Below are positions 18,306 through 26,780 of a DNA stretch of 64,000 nt, piece after piece. A program made the translations under genes and the position numbers. Within the stretch, counting starts at the first letter, position 1; every line of letters begins with the position of its first letter. The DNA lies in assembly GCA_035297145.1 (NCBI GenBank), contig DATGZN010000093.1, forward strand, positions 248,001-312,000. Direction: 5' to 3'. Under the pieces are notes generated by a model. The model did no database searches and was not told the origin of the DNA. It saw only the letters and a program-made list of their open reading frames with translations. Origin of the DNA: QHXW01 sp035297145. Lineage in GTDB: Bacteria > Acidobacteriota > Terriglobia > Bryobacterales > Bryobacteraceae.

Positions 18306-20780
18306 ATGCGAGTACTAATCGTGGGGTTGTTCATCGTTCTGGCGACGCTCTCTGCGCAGAGCCTGCCGCTTCGACCCGTGCCACGCTTCCCAATGTCGCC
18401 GAGCCCGCTGCACATCGCGCGCACGGCCGAGCTCATGAAACCCCTCACTGTGGCAGGCGAGACGGGCGCGGTCTTCGGCCAGCAGGATGGCACATTTGAG
18501 GCGTGGATCTTTCCGGTCAAGCTGCTGAGCGCGTTTCGCATTACTGTGGAGCTTGCCGACTACCCTGTTCCCATCGAGTTGAATCCGCTGGCCGCGGCTA
18601 TCGAGGTCCATCCGGAACGCACCACCATCACCTATTCGCACGCGGCATTCACCGTGAAGCAGCACATGTTCGTCCCACGCGGCGACAACGTCACTCCCGG
18701 GCCGATCGTGCTATTTGAGATCGCGTCTCTGCGGCCGCTGCACCTGACCTTCCGCTTTCAACCGGATATGCTGCGCATGTGGCCTGCACCCAACTTCGGC
18801 CGGCCCAGTGCAGAGTGGGTGCCGCAGGGTGACAGCGGCTATTACGTGCTGCACACCGACAATCCTGCCTTCTCCGGCGCTGTTGCCATTCCGCGCGCGA
18901 CTCCCGGTATCCTGCCGCCATATCAGGAACGGCCGAAGACTTACCCGCTCGAGCTCAAGCTATCGTTCGATCCCAAAAAGGATTCGGAGCTGTTTTTTCC
19001 CTTGCTGATGGCCACGGGCAACAACGCCGAATCACTCGGTCGACAACTGGAGGCGGCGAATTCGCGCCTCCCACAACTCTATGAACAGACCGCGAATCAT
19101 TGGGCGCACTTCTTCGATAAACGGCTGGTTGTCGAAACCCCGGATCATGCGTTCGATGATGCGATGCGTTGGGCGGCGGTGGCGATCGACCAGGCGCGCG
19201 TCAAGTTTCACGACGAGACGGGAATGATCGCGGGCTACAACGCCTCCGGCGACTCGGCGCGTCCGGGCTTCGCTTGGTTCTTCGGACGCGACACTCTGTG
19301 GACGCTCTATGCGGCGCACTCCTACGGCGACTTCGCGCTGAGCCGCACCGCACTCGAATTCCTGATCCGCCGTCAGCGCGCCGACGGCAAGATGATGCAT
19401 GAGTTTTCGCAGACGGCGGATCTGGCCGACTGGAAAACGACGCCCTATTTTTATGCCGCCGCGGATGCCACCCCGCTATTCGTCATGACCATGGACGACT
19501 ACGTCAACACCAGCGGAGACACGCGCTTCCTCCGCGACCATTGGGAATCCGTGAAGCGAGCGTATGAATTTACGCGGGCGCACGATTCGGATGGCGACGG
19601 AATTTACGAGAACACCGAAGGAACAGGCTGGGTGGAGTCCTGGCCGGGTGGAATGCCGCATCAGGAAATCTATCTGGCGGCGCTCGATCAGCAATCATGC
19701 GCGTCGATGGCACATCTGGCCGCGCTCATGCACGATGATGCCCTAGCGCGTGCGGCACATGATCAGGCGGAGAAAATCCGCGTGAAGCTCGCCTCCGAAT
19801 ACTATGAGGAATCCAAGCAGTTCTACGCTTTCAGCCGCAACGCGGACGGCACGACCGACAAAACGGCGACCATCTATCCTTCGGTCGCGTGGTGGACCGG
19901 CGAGTTGTCTCTGCCACGCGCTGAGGCCATGCTGAACCGTTGGGCATCGGCCGAGTTCTCGACCGATTGGGGTACCCGCGATGTGAGCGATAAGGAAGCG
20001 ATTTACGATCCCATCAGCTACCACCAGGGCACCGTCTGGCCGCTCTTCACCGGCTGGGTCTCGCTTGCCGAATATCGCGCCGGCCGCGCTCTTTCCGCCT
20101 ATTCTCACCTGATGCAAAACGTGGGTCTAACCTACGCGCAGGATTTGGGCGCGGTGACCGAACTGCTCTCGGGCGAGTTCCTTCAGCCACTGGGGCGCAG
20201 CAGCTCGCACCAGACCTGGTCGTCCGCGATGGCGTTCACCCCGGCTATTCGCGGGCTATTTGGACTCGATTGGGACGTATTGCATCACACCCTTCGCTTG
20301 GCGCCTCATCTTCCCGTGACCTGGGAGTCAGCGAAATTGCGCCACGTCTGGATTGGGGCATCTCAATTCGACCTGGATTTCAAACGGACAGGCGAGCATC
20401 TCATCGTGGAGGCGAGGTCGGCCGAACCTGAGCGATTGTGTCTGGTCCCACAGGACGCGCCACGCGAGGAGTGCACAACGGCTCCTGGTACAATCCACGA
20501 ACTGCGCATCGCATTGCCGCCGGTTGAGGTCGGAACTGCGCACGGCTTGCCTGAGGCGGGAGCGCGAACGGAACAACTGAAGGTGCTGGACGAGCAGTAC
20601 GCCGCCAACCGGCTTGCGATCGCCGTGGAAGCTCCGGGAGGTTCGACGCAGGAGCTGCTGTTGCGCATCAACCGGCCCGGAATCCGGCTTTCCGGAGCGG
20701 AAACGGATGGCCACAGCTTGCGCATCCATTTCCGGGCGGGCGCAGGTTACCAGCGGGAAGTCATCACGTTGAGCTGGTGA
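18306..20780 (+). CDS. Exported amylo-alpha-1,6-glucosidase/GH63-like glycosidase
   Basis: An 824-residue protein with a signal peptide (RVLIVGLFIVLATLSAQS). The N-terminal 230 residues form a beta-sandwich. Residues about 280-690 form an (alpha/alpha)6 toroid of the glycogen-debranching/GH63 superfamily: GFAWFFGRDTLWTLYAA, ENTEGTGWVESWPGG (likely acid residues) and YHQGTVWPLFTGW are its conserved loops. The protein probably removes alpha-linked glucose or branched oligosaccharides in the periplasm. The start at 18306 is preferred because the signal peptide begins there; an upstream ATG at 18252 would prepend a non-signal stretch. It is divergent from blaI but its start lies about 80 nt beyond the operators, so co-regulation is possible, not shown. 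Confidence 0.75.
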   Translation: MRVLIVGLFIVLATLSAQSLPLRPVPRFPMSPSPLHIARTAELMKPLTVAGETGAVFGQQDGTFEAWIFPVKLLSAFRITVELADYPVPIELNPLAAAIEVHPERTTITYSHAAFTVKQHMFVPRGDNVTPGPIVLFEIASLRPLHLTFRFQPDMLRMWPAPNFGRPSAEWVPQGDSGYYVLHTDNPAFSGAVAIPRATPGILPPYQERPKTYPLELKLSFDPKKDSELFFPLLMATGNNAESLGRQLEAANSRLPQLYEQTANHWAHFFDKRLVVETPDHAFDDAMRWAAVAIDQARVKFHDETGMIAGYNASGDSARPGFAWFFGRDTLWTLYAAHSYGDFALSRTALEFLIRRQRADGKMMHEFSQTADLADWKTTPYFYAAADATPLFVMTMDDYVNTSGDTRFLRDHWESVKRAYEFTRAHDSDGDGIYENTEGTGWVESWPGGMPHQEIYLAALDQQSCASMAHLAALMHDDALARAAHDQAEKIRVKLASEYYEESKQFYAFSRNADGTTDKTATIYPSVAWWTGELSLPRAEAMLNRWASAEFSTDWGTRDVSDKEAIYDPISYHQGTVWPLFTGWVSLAEYRAGRALSAYSHLMQNVGLTYAQDLGAVTELLSGEFLQPLGRSSSHQTWSSAMAFTPAIRGLFGLDWDVLHHTLRLAPHLPVTWESAKLRHVWIGASQFDLDFKRTGEHLIVEARSAEPERLCLVPQDAPREECTTAPGTIHELRIALPPVEVGTAHGLPEAGARTEQLKVLDEQYAANRLAIAVEAPGGSTQELLLRINRPGIRLSGAETDGHSLRIHFRAGAGYQREVITLSW

Positions 20781-20791
20781 TGACACGGCGC

Positions 20792-22108
20792 TTAGATCCT
20801 GTTGCCGGCGATCATGACCATTTCGATCGTGCGCGTGTTGCGGATATCGTCGAGCGGGTTCTTGCCGAGCACGAGGAGATCCGCCCACTTGCCGCGTTCG
20901 AGCGTACCCAGATCCTTCGCTTGTAAGAACTCGGCGGCGTTCCGCGTGGCGTCCTTGATAACCTGCGCCGGCGTGAGCCCCGATTCCACCATCAACTGCA
21001 ACTCCCAGTGCTCGAAGTAGCCCGGAAAGCGCGCCGGTGGGCCGCTATCGGTGCCGAATCCGATCTTGACGCCGGAATCTGAGAGCTTCTTCAGGTTAGA
21101 CATGGCAGTTTCGAGGAATGCCGGATATTTGGCGTAATCCGGATCGGCCGCGATCTTCTGCTGATACGCCGCGCTCTTCAGGGTGTCGAGTACGTTGGGC
21201 GAGACGCCGCGCGTAAAGAATGCATCTTCGAGCAACGCCCCCGGTTTGCCAAAAATGAACATGGATTCTTCGCGCGTCAGGGTTGCGGCTTCCTGAAACG
21301 CGCCGTGCTTTTTCATGGCAGCGATCAGCGCGTCATCCACAGGCTTGTCGCGAACACTGTGCGCCAGACCATCGAGACCCGCGTCAATCAGCTCCTTGGC
21401 GTCCTCGAGATAAAAGACGTGCGCCGCGACTTTCAGGTGGTGCTGGTGGGCATCGGCAATGATGGCTTTCGCGAGATCGAGAGGAATCTTCCTTTCGCGG
21501 CCCAGATGATCGTCCACCCAAATCTTGACCAAGTCCACCTTCTTGCCGGCAAGCCACTCTACGTCTTTATCCACATCCGCTTTGCTGGCCACTTCGAAAG
21601 GCAGGCCCTTCATGCCCGGTACGGAGGTCGGGTAACCGCCCGAGCCGGTGAAGCCATGGCCTGCGGTGAAGATGCGGGTCATGCGCGGCCTGCCGGAGCG
21701 TTGTTCGGTGCGAAGCTGGTAGACCAGGTCCGAATCGGTGCCCATGCTCATCACCGTAGTCACCCCGTACGAAGCGTAGAGTCGAAGCTGCTTTTCGACG
21801 TTTTCGCGCGTGTAGTTCTTGGGGTCTTGCGCCAGATCGACCGTATTGCCCAGATGGCCGTGGAGATTGATGATTCCAGGCATCACGAACTTGCCGGTGA
21901 GGTGTGTGACCTGGGCATCCGCGGGCGCCTTGAGTTGCGATTGCGGCCCCGCCCATTGAATGCGGCCATCCACGATGATCATGGCGGCGTTGGCGACGGC
22001 GGGGCGACCGGCGCCGTCGATGAGGGTGAAGCCATCGAGCACCGTGGTTTCGGCGATCGCCGACCCAGCGGTGAGGACAAATATGGCGGCAAACAGGATT
22101 GGTTTCAT
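20792..22108 (-). CDS. Exported amidohydrolase (imidazolonepropionase/prolidase-like)
   Basis: A 438-residue member of the metal-dependent amidohydrolase superfamily with a signal peptide (LFAAIFVLTAGSAIAE). Metal ligands expected for the family are visible: HGH in GIINLHGHLG (about 85), a lysine in DLVKIWVDD (possible carboxylated bridging Lys), histidines in VAAHVFY and GLAHSVRD, and the C-terminal aspartate in GFGTDSGPP. The usual end, TLERGKWADLLVLGKNP, is present. The start at 22108 is chosen because the signal peptide begins there; the open frame extends upstream into the neighbouring repeat element but without coding character. Substrate unknown. It is convergent with the glycosidase gene and ends 11 nt from it. 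Confidence 0.85.
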   Translation of the reverse strand: MKPILFAAIFVLTAGSAIAETTVLDGFTLIDGAGRPAVANAAMIIVDGRIQWAGPQSQLKAPADAQVTHLTGKFVMPGIINLHGHLGNTVDLAQDPKNYTRENVEKQLRLYASYGVTTVMSMGTDSDLVYQLRTEQRSGRPRMTRIFTAGHGFTGSGGYPTSVPGMKGLPFEVASKADVDKDVEWLAGKKVDLVKIWVDDHLGRERKIPLDLAKAIIADAHQHHLKVAAHVFYLEDAKELIDAGLDGLAHSVRDKPVDDALIAAMKKHGAFQEAATLTREESMFIFGKPGALLEDAFFTRGVSPNVLDTLKSAAYQQKIAADPDYAKYPAFLETAMSNLKKLSDSGVKIGFGTDSGPPARFPGYFEHWELQLMVESGLTPAQVIKDATRNAAEFLQAKDLGTLERGKWADLLVLGKNPLDDIRNTRTIEMVMIAGNRI

Positions 22109-22142
22109 CTGGTTGAAGCGGGATTGTAGCACACGTCCGCAA

Positions 22143-22155
22143 CGGCGGGTTTGAC
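22143..22155 (+). repeat. Left direct repeat (candidate target-site duplication)
   Basis: CGGCGGGTTTGAC directly abuts the outer end of the left inverted repeat. Its partner CGGCCGGGTTTGAC (23412-23425) abuts the outer end of the right one. They are identical apart from one inserted C. Confidence 0.65.
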
Positions 22156-22295
22156 GGGGTAAGCAATGGCGACCCCTGTTTCTATCCCAGCCCCCAGGGC
22201 GCCGCAGATCTGGTTTTGGCCCGGTCGGGGCGCACGCATGGGCGCGCGAGCGCGCGAAGGCGGCCGCGGGGCAAAAACCGCGAACGTCGACGGCT

Positions 22296-22319
22296 TGTGA
22301 CAGTGAAAAAAGTGTCACA
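22296..22319. promoter_or_regulatory. Inverted repeat TGTGACA/TGTCACA upstream of unknown gene
   Basis: Perfect 7-nt arms TGTGACA (22296-22302) and TGTCACA (22313-22319) are separated by an A-rich 10-nt spacer, 42 nt before the ATG at 22362. The spacing does not fit a CRP site. It may be an operator or a small hairpin. Confidence 0.35.
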
Positions 22320-22361
22320 TCCGCCGGTCTTCGAGCCAATTCGCGACCGTACACTGTCGCC

Positions 22362-23318
22362 ATGGCAACCAAAATCTTCCGATGCAGACTCGCGGGACTT
22401 CTAATGCTCTCACTCATGGCTGGGCAAGAGAAAGGCGGCGCTTCGGATCCAGCTCCGCCCAATCATAAAATCTCGGAGGTGGCGAACAAGCTCTTACGGA
22501 AGCCACGGTTGGGTAGTGCACAACTGACTTGGACAGACGGGCGGAAGCAAAAAGGCCGCATTCTTCGAGTTACTGACCAATTCATTGCATTCCAGACAGA
22601 TTTCCGCCCGCCCGCCTGCCAGAACGTTGAACTGTCAGAGATCGCGGGCGTGAAATTCTTCCATGCGCGAGGGGAACCCGGCACAGGGCCCGATGTGGCC
22701 AATGTGGTGGGAGGGGTGTTCCTGATTGCTTTCCTCGTCCCTTACATGGTCGCAGACGCCGTCGCTGAACCGTTGAGGCAAACTCCGCTCAAACCAGTTC
22801 GCGGCACTTGGGAGGCGAGCGGGCCGTCGCACGGTCATCTCATGAGCAGCCTGGAGTTTACAGGCAACAAAGTCGTGTACCGAACGACGGTCCAGAAGCG
22901 AGGCCGGTGGTCGGTTGAACGCGGTGAGCTCCACCTGGCGGTCGATGGCGAGCCCGAGTGGATAACTTCCTTCCATTTTGAGTGCGAAGAACTGGTGCTG
23001 GATAATCCCGCTGAGAAATTTCGTGAGTGGCGCAATCGTAGCCATCCGGCAGCCCCCATCGTCGGCGATTGGCATGGACGTCGGACGCGTTTAACTATTG
23101 AGCCGGATGGCAGCTTGGTTGAGGAGAAGGATATAGTTCGGGAGGGCACCTTCCAGAACAGCTCGACTAGCGTGAATATGCATTGGGCCGATTCGGCGGG
23201 GCCGGGCGGCGCGGAATGGGCTGCACAAATAGCGCACCGGCATATCATGGTTAGCATCGGCGGAGCGACGACGGAATATCACTACTTAAAGCCAAGTTTT
23301 GTCGAGTTGGATTTATGA
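22362..23318 (+). CDS. Unknown exported or membrane protein, passenger of candidate cassette
   Basis: A 318-residue protein that I do not recognise. It begins with a possible signal (LAGLLMLSLMAG). At about residue 55 a small beta segment follows (LTWTDGRKQKGRILRVTDQFIAFQ), resembling an Sm-like or LSm-type fold used in many acidobacterial secreted proteins. A hydrophobic helix (VANVVGGVFLIAFLVPYMVADAV) lies near 108-132. Two lipocalin-like beta stretches follow (GTWEASGP.. and GDWHGRRTRLTIEPDGSLVEE). No clear ribosome-binding site precedes the ATG. It is the only gene between the two 40-bp inverted repeats. Its helix and domain order give no hint of a transposase. Base composition is somewhat less GC-rich than its neighbours by eye. 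Confidence 0.65.
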   Translation: MATKIFRCRLAGLLMLSLMAGQEKGGASDPAPPNHKISEVANKLLRKPRLGSAQLTWTDGRKQKGRILRVTDQFIAFQTDFRPPACQNVELSEIAGVKFFHARGEPGTGPDVANVVGGVFLIAFLVPYMVADAVAEPLRQTPLKPVRGTWEASGPSHGHLMSSLEFTGNKVVYRTTVQKRGRWSVERGELHLAVDGEPEWITSFHFECEELVLDNPAEKFREWRNRSHPAAPIVGDWHGRRTRLTIEPDGSLVEEKDIVREGTFQNSSTSVNMHWADSAGPGGAEWAAQIAHRHIMVSIGGATTEYHYLKPSFVELDL

Positions 23319-23411
23319 GGTTGCGCGCTTCCTTCCTTTCACCGCAAGTTGCCTGGACCCGCGGCCAACGCGGGGGGTGGGGTAGAAACAGCCTGCCCTA
23401 TTGCTTACCCC

Positions 23412-23425
23412 CGGCCGGGTTTGAC
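23412..23425 (+). repeat. Right direct repeat (candidate target-site duplication), overlaps secG -35
   Basis: CGGCCGGGTTTGAC abuts the right inverted repeat and matches the left copy with one extra C. Its TTGAC is part of the likely secG -35 box. Confidence 0.65.
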
Positions 23426-23455
23426 CCGTGGAGCGCCGTTTTCTTATACTAAGAA
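23421..23455 (+). promoter_or_regulatory. secG promoter with palindromic -10 region
   Basis: TTGACC (23421-23426), 18 nt, then TATACT (23445-23450). The -10 lies inside a perfect dyad TTCTTA-TAC-TAAGAA (23441-23455). The predicted start is only a few bases before the ATG at 23464, giving a very short leader. Confidence 0.55.
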
Positions 23456-23463
23456 GACCAGTT

Positions 23464-23808
23464 ATGTATATTTTAGTTACCGTCATTCACGTCGTGGTCT
23501 GCATATTTCTCATCATTGTCGTGCTGCTCCAGAGCGGCAAAGCGGCAGACCTGGCGGGCGCATTTGGCGGCATGGGATCGCAGACGGCGTTCGGGCCACG
23601 CGGGTCGGCAACGTTGCTGTCCAAGGCCACTACGATTTCGGCGATCGTATTCATGTGTACGTCGCTGGCGCTATCGATTTTGGCATCTCGCAGCAACGGC
23701 GGAGCTGGAACTGTATTGGAACGAAGCACACCGGCGAAGCAGTCGGCGCCCGCGCCAGTCCCTCCGGCGGCTAAGCAGCAAACGGCTCCAGCGCCGGCGA
23801 AGAAGTAG
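23464..23808 (+). CDS. secG: Preprotein translocase subunit SecG
   Basis: A 114-residue inner-membrane subunit of SecYEG that aids the SecA cycle. Two transmembrane helices are clear (LVTVIHVVVCIFLIIVVLLQ and ISAIVFMCTSLALSIL). Between them is the family loop QSGKAADLAGAFGGMGSQTAFGPRG. The C-terminal 35 residues form an Ala/Pro/Gln/Lys-rich tail, a common extension. The start at 23464 is chosen because the first helix begins there; an upstream in-frame GTG at 23428 lies before the promoter -10. It is followed 12 nt later by a tRNA-Leu gene, a frequent secG neighbour. The core Sec components secD, secF and yajC are elsewhere in the window. Confidence 0.93.
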   Translation: MYILVTVIHVVVCIFLIIVVLLQSGKAADLAGAFGGMGSQTAFGPRGSATLLSKATTISAIVFMCTSLALSILASRSNGGAGTVLERSTPAKQSAPAPVPPAAKQQTAPAPAKK

Positions 23809-23820
23809 TTTTCACGAATT

Positions 23821-23906
23821 GCGGTCGTGGCGGAATTGGCAGACGCGCATGCTTGAGGTGCATGTGGGTACCCCCCGTGGAGGTTCAAGTCCTCTCGACC
23901 GCACCA
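23821..23906 (+). tRNA. tRNA-Leu (anticodon GAG)
   Basis: Acceptor arms GCGGTCG and CGACCGC pair fully, and CCA is encoded. The anticodon stem CATGC/GCATG encloses the loop TTGAGGT, reading anticodon GAG. The T-arm GGTTCAAGTCC and a long variable arm (class II) are present. It lies just after secG and 11 nt from the stop of the convergent receptor gene. Confidence 0.95.
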
Positions 23907-23917
23907 TCTTTCAATAA

Positions 23918-26164
23918 TCAGCGAGACATTCCGCGGCGGAAGTGATACGTGAACGACGCGGTCACATAAGATCGGAGCGGGAAGCCTGTGATGCGCTCGA
24001 AAGGATCGCCTTCGCCGGGCAGCGCGAGCGTCTCCAAAGTCTGGCCGCCATAGCCACTCGCCCACAAGAAATTCACGCCTACATCGATTCCCTGACGCTC
24101 GAAAGGCCGGAGGATTGCGCCGCGCAACTCGCGGACTGGTACGGCGACAAAACCGTCGCCGAGTGGTTTGCGGCCCACACTTTCGTACTCCCCTCGCGCT
24201 ACCAAGTGGAACGGTAGTTTTTCGATGGTCGCTAGAACGTCCCAGATTAAGCGTGGAGCTTCGGGTGTGGGTTCGCCCGTGAGACGATCGCGTGCATCCG
24301 CCCGCGCGAAAGAGCCCTGCACAAAGCCGTGCGTGAAGTTTCGGCGGGCCGTCGCGGTGAGGGATCGAAGCACGCCGGGTCCAACATCCTGCTGGAGACC
24401 AGTGTCATTGTCAATGCGCGCCAGTTGCTGAGAGGTGGTGACGTGAGCGAGAGTTACGCGAAACTCTGTAGCGGCGATGGTCTTGCTGGTGACCAATTGG
24501 TATGCTCGCGCCTTGGCTACGATGGTGCCGCCGTAGATATCCGTGGTGCCGATGCGAGGGTCGTTTACATGGAACGCCTGCCCGTAGCTCAATGAGACTG
24601 CCGGCAGCAGCGACGCGGATTCCGGCGGCAGGAGCGAAAGTGTCCCCTTGGGCGAGTTGATCACGGCGTGCCGCGAGAACGAATAGCTCGGACCACGCAT
24701 CAGGTCCTGGTTGCCCATGCCCACTTCGTCGCTACGATAGCCGATGTTGTAATGCAGGAAGCGCAGTAGCGTCCCATCGGCTGCAACATACGGACTGTAG
24801 AAGTTGATGGTGATGTTATTGGCCGTCACAGGCTGGAAAACTCCCGCGGCGTCGGCGCGGTCCAAATCCAGGTCGCGGGGCGCTTCGCGCCGGAGGTCTA
24901 CGCCGGCCATGATCGAGAATGCTTCGCTGAAGCTATGAGAGTACAGCATATCCTCGGAGTTCACGTTGCGATGTTCGCTCTGCCAGATGAGGCCGTCGCC
25001 GAAATTCGGTCTCACATCTAGCGTGTAGTAACGGTAGAAAGCCGAAAACTGGAATTGACTCTGATCCGTCAGGTGCCAGACATCATTCAGGATCACGGCG
25101 CCATTTGAGGTCTCTTCGCGCTGGCGTGGGTCAATAGTATCGCCGGGAACATTGGTGTCGGTGGGAATGAGGCCCGGCTGGTAGGCAAAGCCGTAATAGC
25201 CGATGCCGTAAACGGCAAGGTCGTGCCTGCCGAAAGTGAAAACTTTGGAGACATTCTCTTTAATCTGTCTGCGGTGCTCCAACCGGCCGAGAAAGCCATT
25301 CCCGTATGACAGTTCGAGCCCGAGCCAGAGTTTGTTCGATGGATCGACGGGGCTCCAGCCGCCCACCAGGTTCACGTCGTGAGGGTCTGCGGTGAGCCTG
25401 ATGACCGGTTCCAAACGGTCGCGCAAGCCGAAAACGATAGCGCCGTTCACTGAGTTATTGCCTTCCCGCACATTGAACGCACCGCCGTCGGTCTCGACGG
25501 TCTCAATGGCGATGGGAATAATCACGTTTGGGTCGGCATAACCGTTTCCATGGGCGTTGACCGGCAGATTGTTTTGGAATAGAAAGCCTCCCACCTGAAA
25601 GAACATGGCGATCGGTTCTCCGTGGTCTCCGGCGACACCAGGGACGAAATATTGCGGGGGTTTGATACCGCCTGCCGGCGATTCAACGGGCATGCCGGGG
25701 ATGGATACCGGCATACCGGGACGGCCCGGATTCGCATCCAGCGTCTCATCGCGAACTATGATTCGCTCCGCCGGATCCGGCGCGTAAAGGCCGGAATCCG
25801 ACACGCCTGCGGATATGGTGACGGACTGATTTTGCGAGGCCAGCTCTGAAAACTGAAGGTTTTCGGTTTGGTCGCGATCGTCAGAAACCATGATTGTTTT
25901 TGTGATGACCGGGAAGCCTGCGGCCTCGGCCGTCAGCCGATACTCGCCCGCGTCAAGAGCCACAAATGAGAATCGGCCTTCGTCGTCAGTTTTTGTTTCT
26001 CTTCGCGACGAATCGGCGCGCCGGAGAATGCGGATGGTGGCGCCGGAAACCGCACGGTCCTGCGGGTCGGTCAAGCTGCCGTTTAATCCGGATGCGGCGG
26101 ATGCGTTGGAGAGCGCGCCCAGGCTCAGCACGATGAGTAAATAGCACAGAGTGGAATGCAGCAT
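23918..26164 (-). CDS. TonB-dependent outer-membrane receptor, candidate nickel/cobalt receptor
   Basis: A 748-residue protein. A signal peptide (LCYLLIVLSLGALSNASA) is followed by a carboxypeptidase-regulatory-like domain (residues 27-115: GSLTDPQDRAVSGATIRI...DEGRFSFVALDAGEYRLTAEA). Next comes a plug region (about 150-270, with GGAFNVREGNNSVNGAIVF) and a long beta-barrel ending in an aromatic strand (SYVTASFTYHF). The family imports bound metals or nutrients using the TonB-ExbB-ExbD complex, encoded elsewhere in this window. It is divergent from nikR and next to the cbi transporter genes, so nickel or cobalt uptake is a reasonable inference. Histidine clustering in the plug is modest, so specificity is not shown by sequence. 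Confidence 0.8.
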   Translation of the reverse strand: MLHSTLCYLLIVLSLGALSNASAASGLNGSLTDPQDRAVSGATIRILRRADSSRRETKTDDEGRFSFVALDAGEYRLTAEAAGFPVITKTIMVSDDRDQTENLQFSELASQNQSVTISAGVSDSGLYAPDPAERIIVRDETLDANPGRPGMPVSIPGMPVESPAGGIKPPQYFVPGVAGDHGEPIAMFFQVGGFLFQNNLPVNAHGNGYADPNVIIPIAIETVETDGGAFNVREGNNSVNGAIVFGLRDRLEPVIRLTADPHDVNLVGGWSPVDPSNKLWLGLELSYGNGFLGRLEHRRQIKENVSKVFTFGRHDLAVYGIGYYGFAYQPGLIPTDTNVPGDTIDPRQREETSNGAVILNDVWHLTDQSQFQFSAFYRYYTLDVRPNFGDGLIWQSEHRNVNSEDMLYSHSFSEAFSIMAGVDLRREAPRDLDLDRADAAGVFQPVTANNITINFYSPYVAADGTLLRFLHYNIGYRSDEVGMGNQDLMRGPSYSFSRHAVINSPKGTLSLLPPESASLLPAVSLSYGQAFHVNDPRIGTTDIYGGTIVAKARAYQLVTSKTIAATEFRVTLAHVTTSQQLARIDNDTGLQQDVGPGVLRSLTATARRNFTHGFVQGSFARADARDRLTGEPTPEAPRLIWDVLATIEKLPFHLVARGEYESVGRKPLGDGFVAVPVRELRGAILRPFERQGIDVGVNFLWASGYGGQTLETLALPGEGDPFERITGFPLRSYVTASFTYHFRRGMSR

Positions 26165-26203
26165 CGCCTGGTTCGAAAGGCCTCTCGTAGCACGAATCAG
26201 AGA

Positions 26204-26216
26204 TTAGTAACACTAA
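26204..26216. promoter_or_regulatory. Inverted repeat between receptor and nikR (possible NikR site)
   Basis: TTAGT-AAC-ACTAA is a perfect 13-bp dyad 40 nt upstream of the receptor start. It contains GTAACAC, the half-site reported for Geobacter-type NikR, but a matching second half-site at 13-14 nt is poor (GTAGCAC). Therefore only a candidate. Confidence 0.3.
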
Positions 26217-26340
26217 CACCGCGTGCCACGAATATCAAGGCCTGTGCCGGCGCCGGCTTTCCTCCGATTCTCATGTAAATACGAGCGGCGCCACGATTCG
26301 GATTTCGCCGACACGCCTGAATTAATTCGAGATCGTAGTT

Positions 26341-26362
26341 GTATGCTGTTGTTAACGCATAT
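26341..26362. promoter_or_regulatory. TATGC/GCATA dyad overlapping nikR start
   Basis: TATGC (26342-26346) and GCATA (26357-26361) form a dyad with a 10-nt spacer spanning the nikR start codon. It is reminiscent of GTATGA-type NikR half-sites but with different spacing. Weak candidate for autoregulation. Confidence 0.22.
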
Positions 26363-26780
26363 GAAGGAACTCTGTCGCATTGGCGTAGCCATCAATGGTG
26401 ACCTGCTCGGAAAGTTCGACAAGCTCATCGCCGAGCGCGGCTACACGAACCGTTCCGAGGCATTCCGCGACCTGATTCGCAATGAAATGGTTCAAGAGGC
26501 TTGGAAGTCCTCGGATGCCGAGGTTTTCGGGACAGTAACGCTGGTGTACGACCACCATACCCGCTTGATTACGGACAAACTCACCGAACTTCAGCATCAG
26601 TACCATTCGGCGGTGCTTTCTTCATTGCACGTGCACCTGGACCACGATAACTGTCTCGAAGTGATCCTGGTGCGCGGCAAGGCCTCGCTGGTCCAGAAAT
26701 TGTCCAATGCCCTGATCGCCGCCAAAGGCGTGAAGCATGGACGTCTGACGGTGACCGCGTCCGCCCATGACCTTCCGTGA
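26361..26780 (+). CDS. nikR: Nickel-responsive regulator NikR
   Basis: A 139-residue ribbon-helix-helix repressor with a C-terminal ACT-like nickel-binding domain. The N-terminal 45 residues are the DNA-binding domain (RIGVAINGDLLGKFDKLIAERGYTNRSEAFRDLIR). All four high-affinity nickel ligands align with those of E. coli NikR: His79, His90, His92 and Cys98 (in LHVHLDHDNCLE). The start at 26361 removes an upstream non-conserved extension. It is divergent from the TonB-dependent receptor and 62 nt upstream of the cbi transporter operon, so it probably represses both when nickel is plentiful. Confidence 0.93.
   Translation: MKELCRIGVAINGDLLGKFDKLIAERGYTNRSEAFRDLIRNEMVQEAWKSSDAEVFGTVTLVYDHHTRLITDKLTELQHQYHSAVLSSLHVHLDHDNCLEVILVRGKASLVQKLSNALIAAKGVKHGRLTVTASAHDLP

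Larger units (their letters stand above)
22156..23411. mobile_element. Candidate mobile insertion cassette with 40-bp terminal inverted repeats and one passenger gene
   Basis: The left end (22156-22195) and the reverse complement of the right end (23372-23411) align without gaps over 40 bp with 32 identities. The outer 12 bases (GGGGTAAGCAAT) and the stretch CTGTTTCTA are identical, with an 8-nt variable centre. Immediately outside lie 13/14-nt direct repeats. Ends plus target duplication are the hallmarks of transposition. The 1256-bp interior holds only the unknown gene 22362-23318 and no recognisable transposase, so movement would need a transposase in trans, as for mobile insertion cassettes. 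Removing it would leave a short normal divergent spacer between the amidohydrolase and secG. The GTAAGC-type end is reminiscent of IS66-like termini, but I do not assign a family. Confidence 0.6.

Noticed and set aside
21305..22129. 274-codon plus-strand open frame
   Set aside because: Antisense to the amidohydrolase and not protein-like.
22296..22319. CRP-like site TGTGA..TCACA
   Set aside because: Spacing between half-sites is 14 nt, not 6, so it is not a CRP site; kept only as an unnamed inverted repeat.
22156..23411. Autonomous insertion sequence
   Set aside because: The inner gene does not show DDE or other transposase motifs, so only a cassette without its own transposase is claimed.
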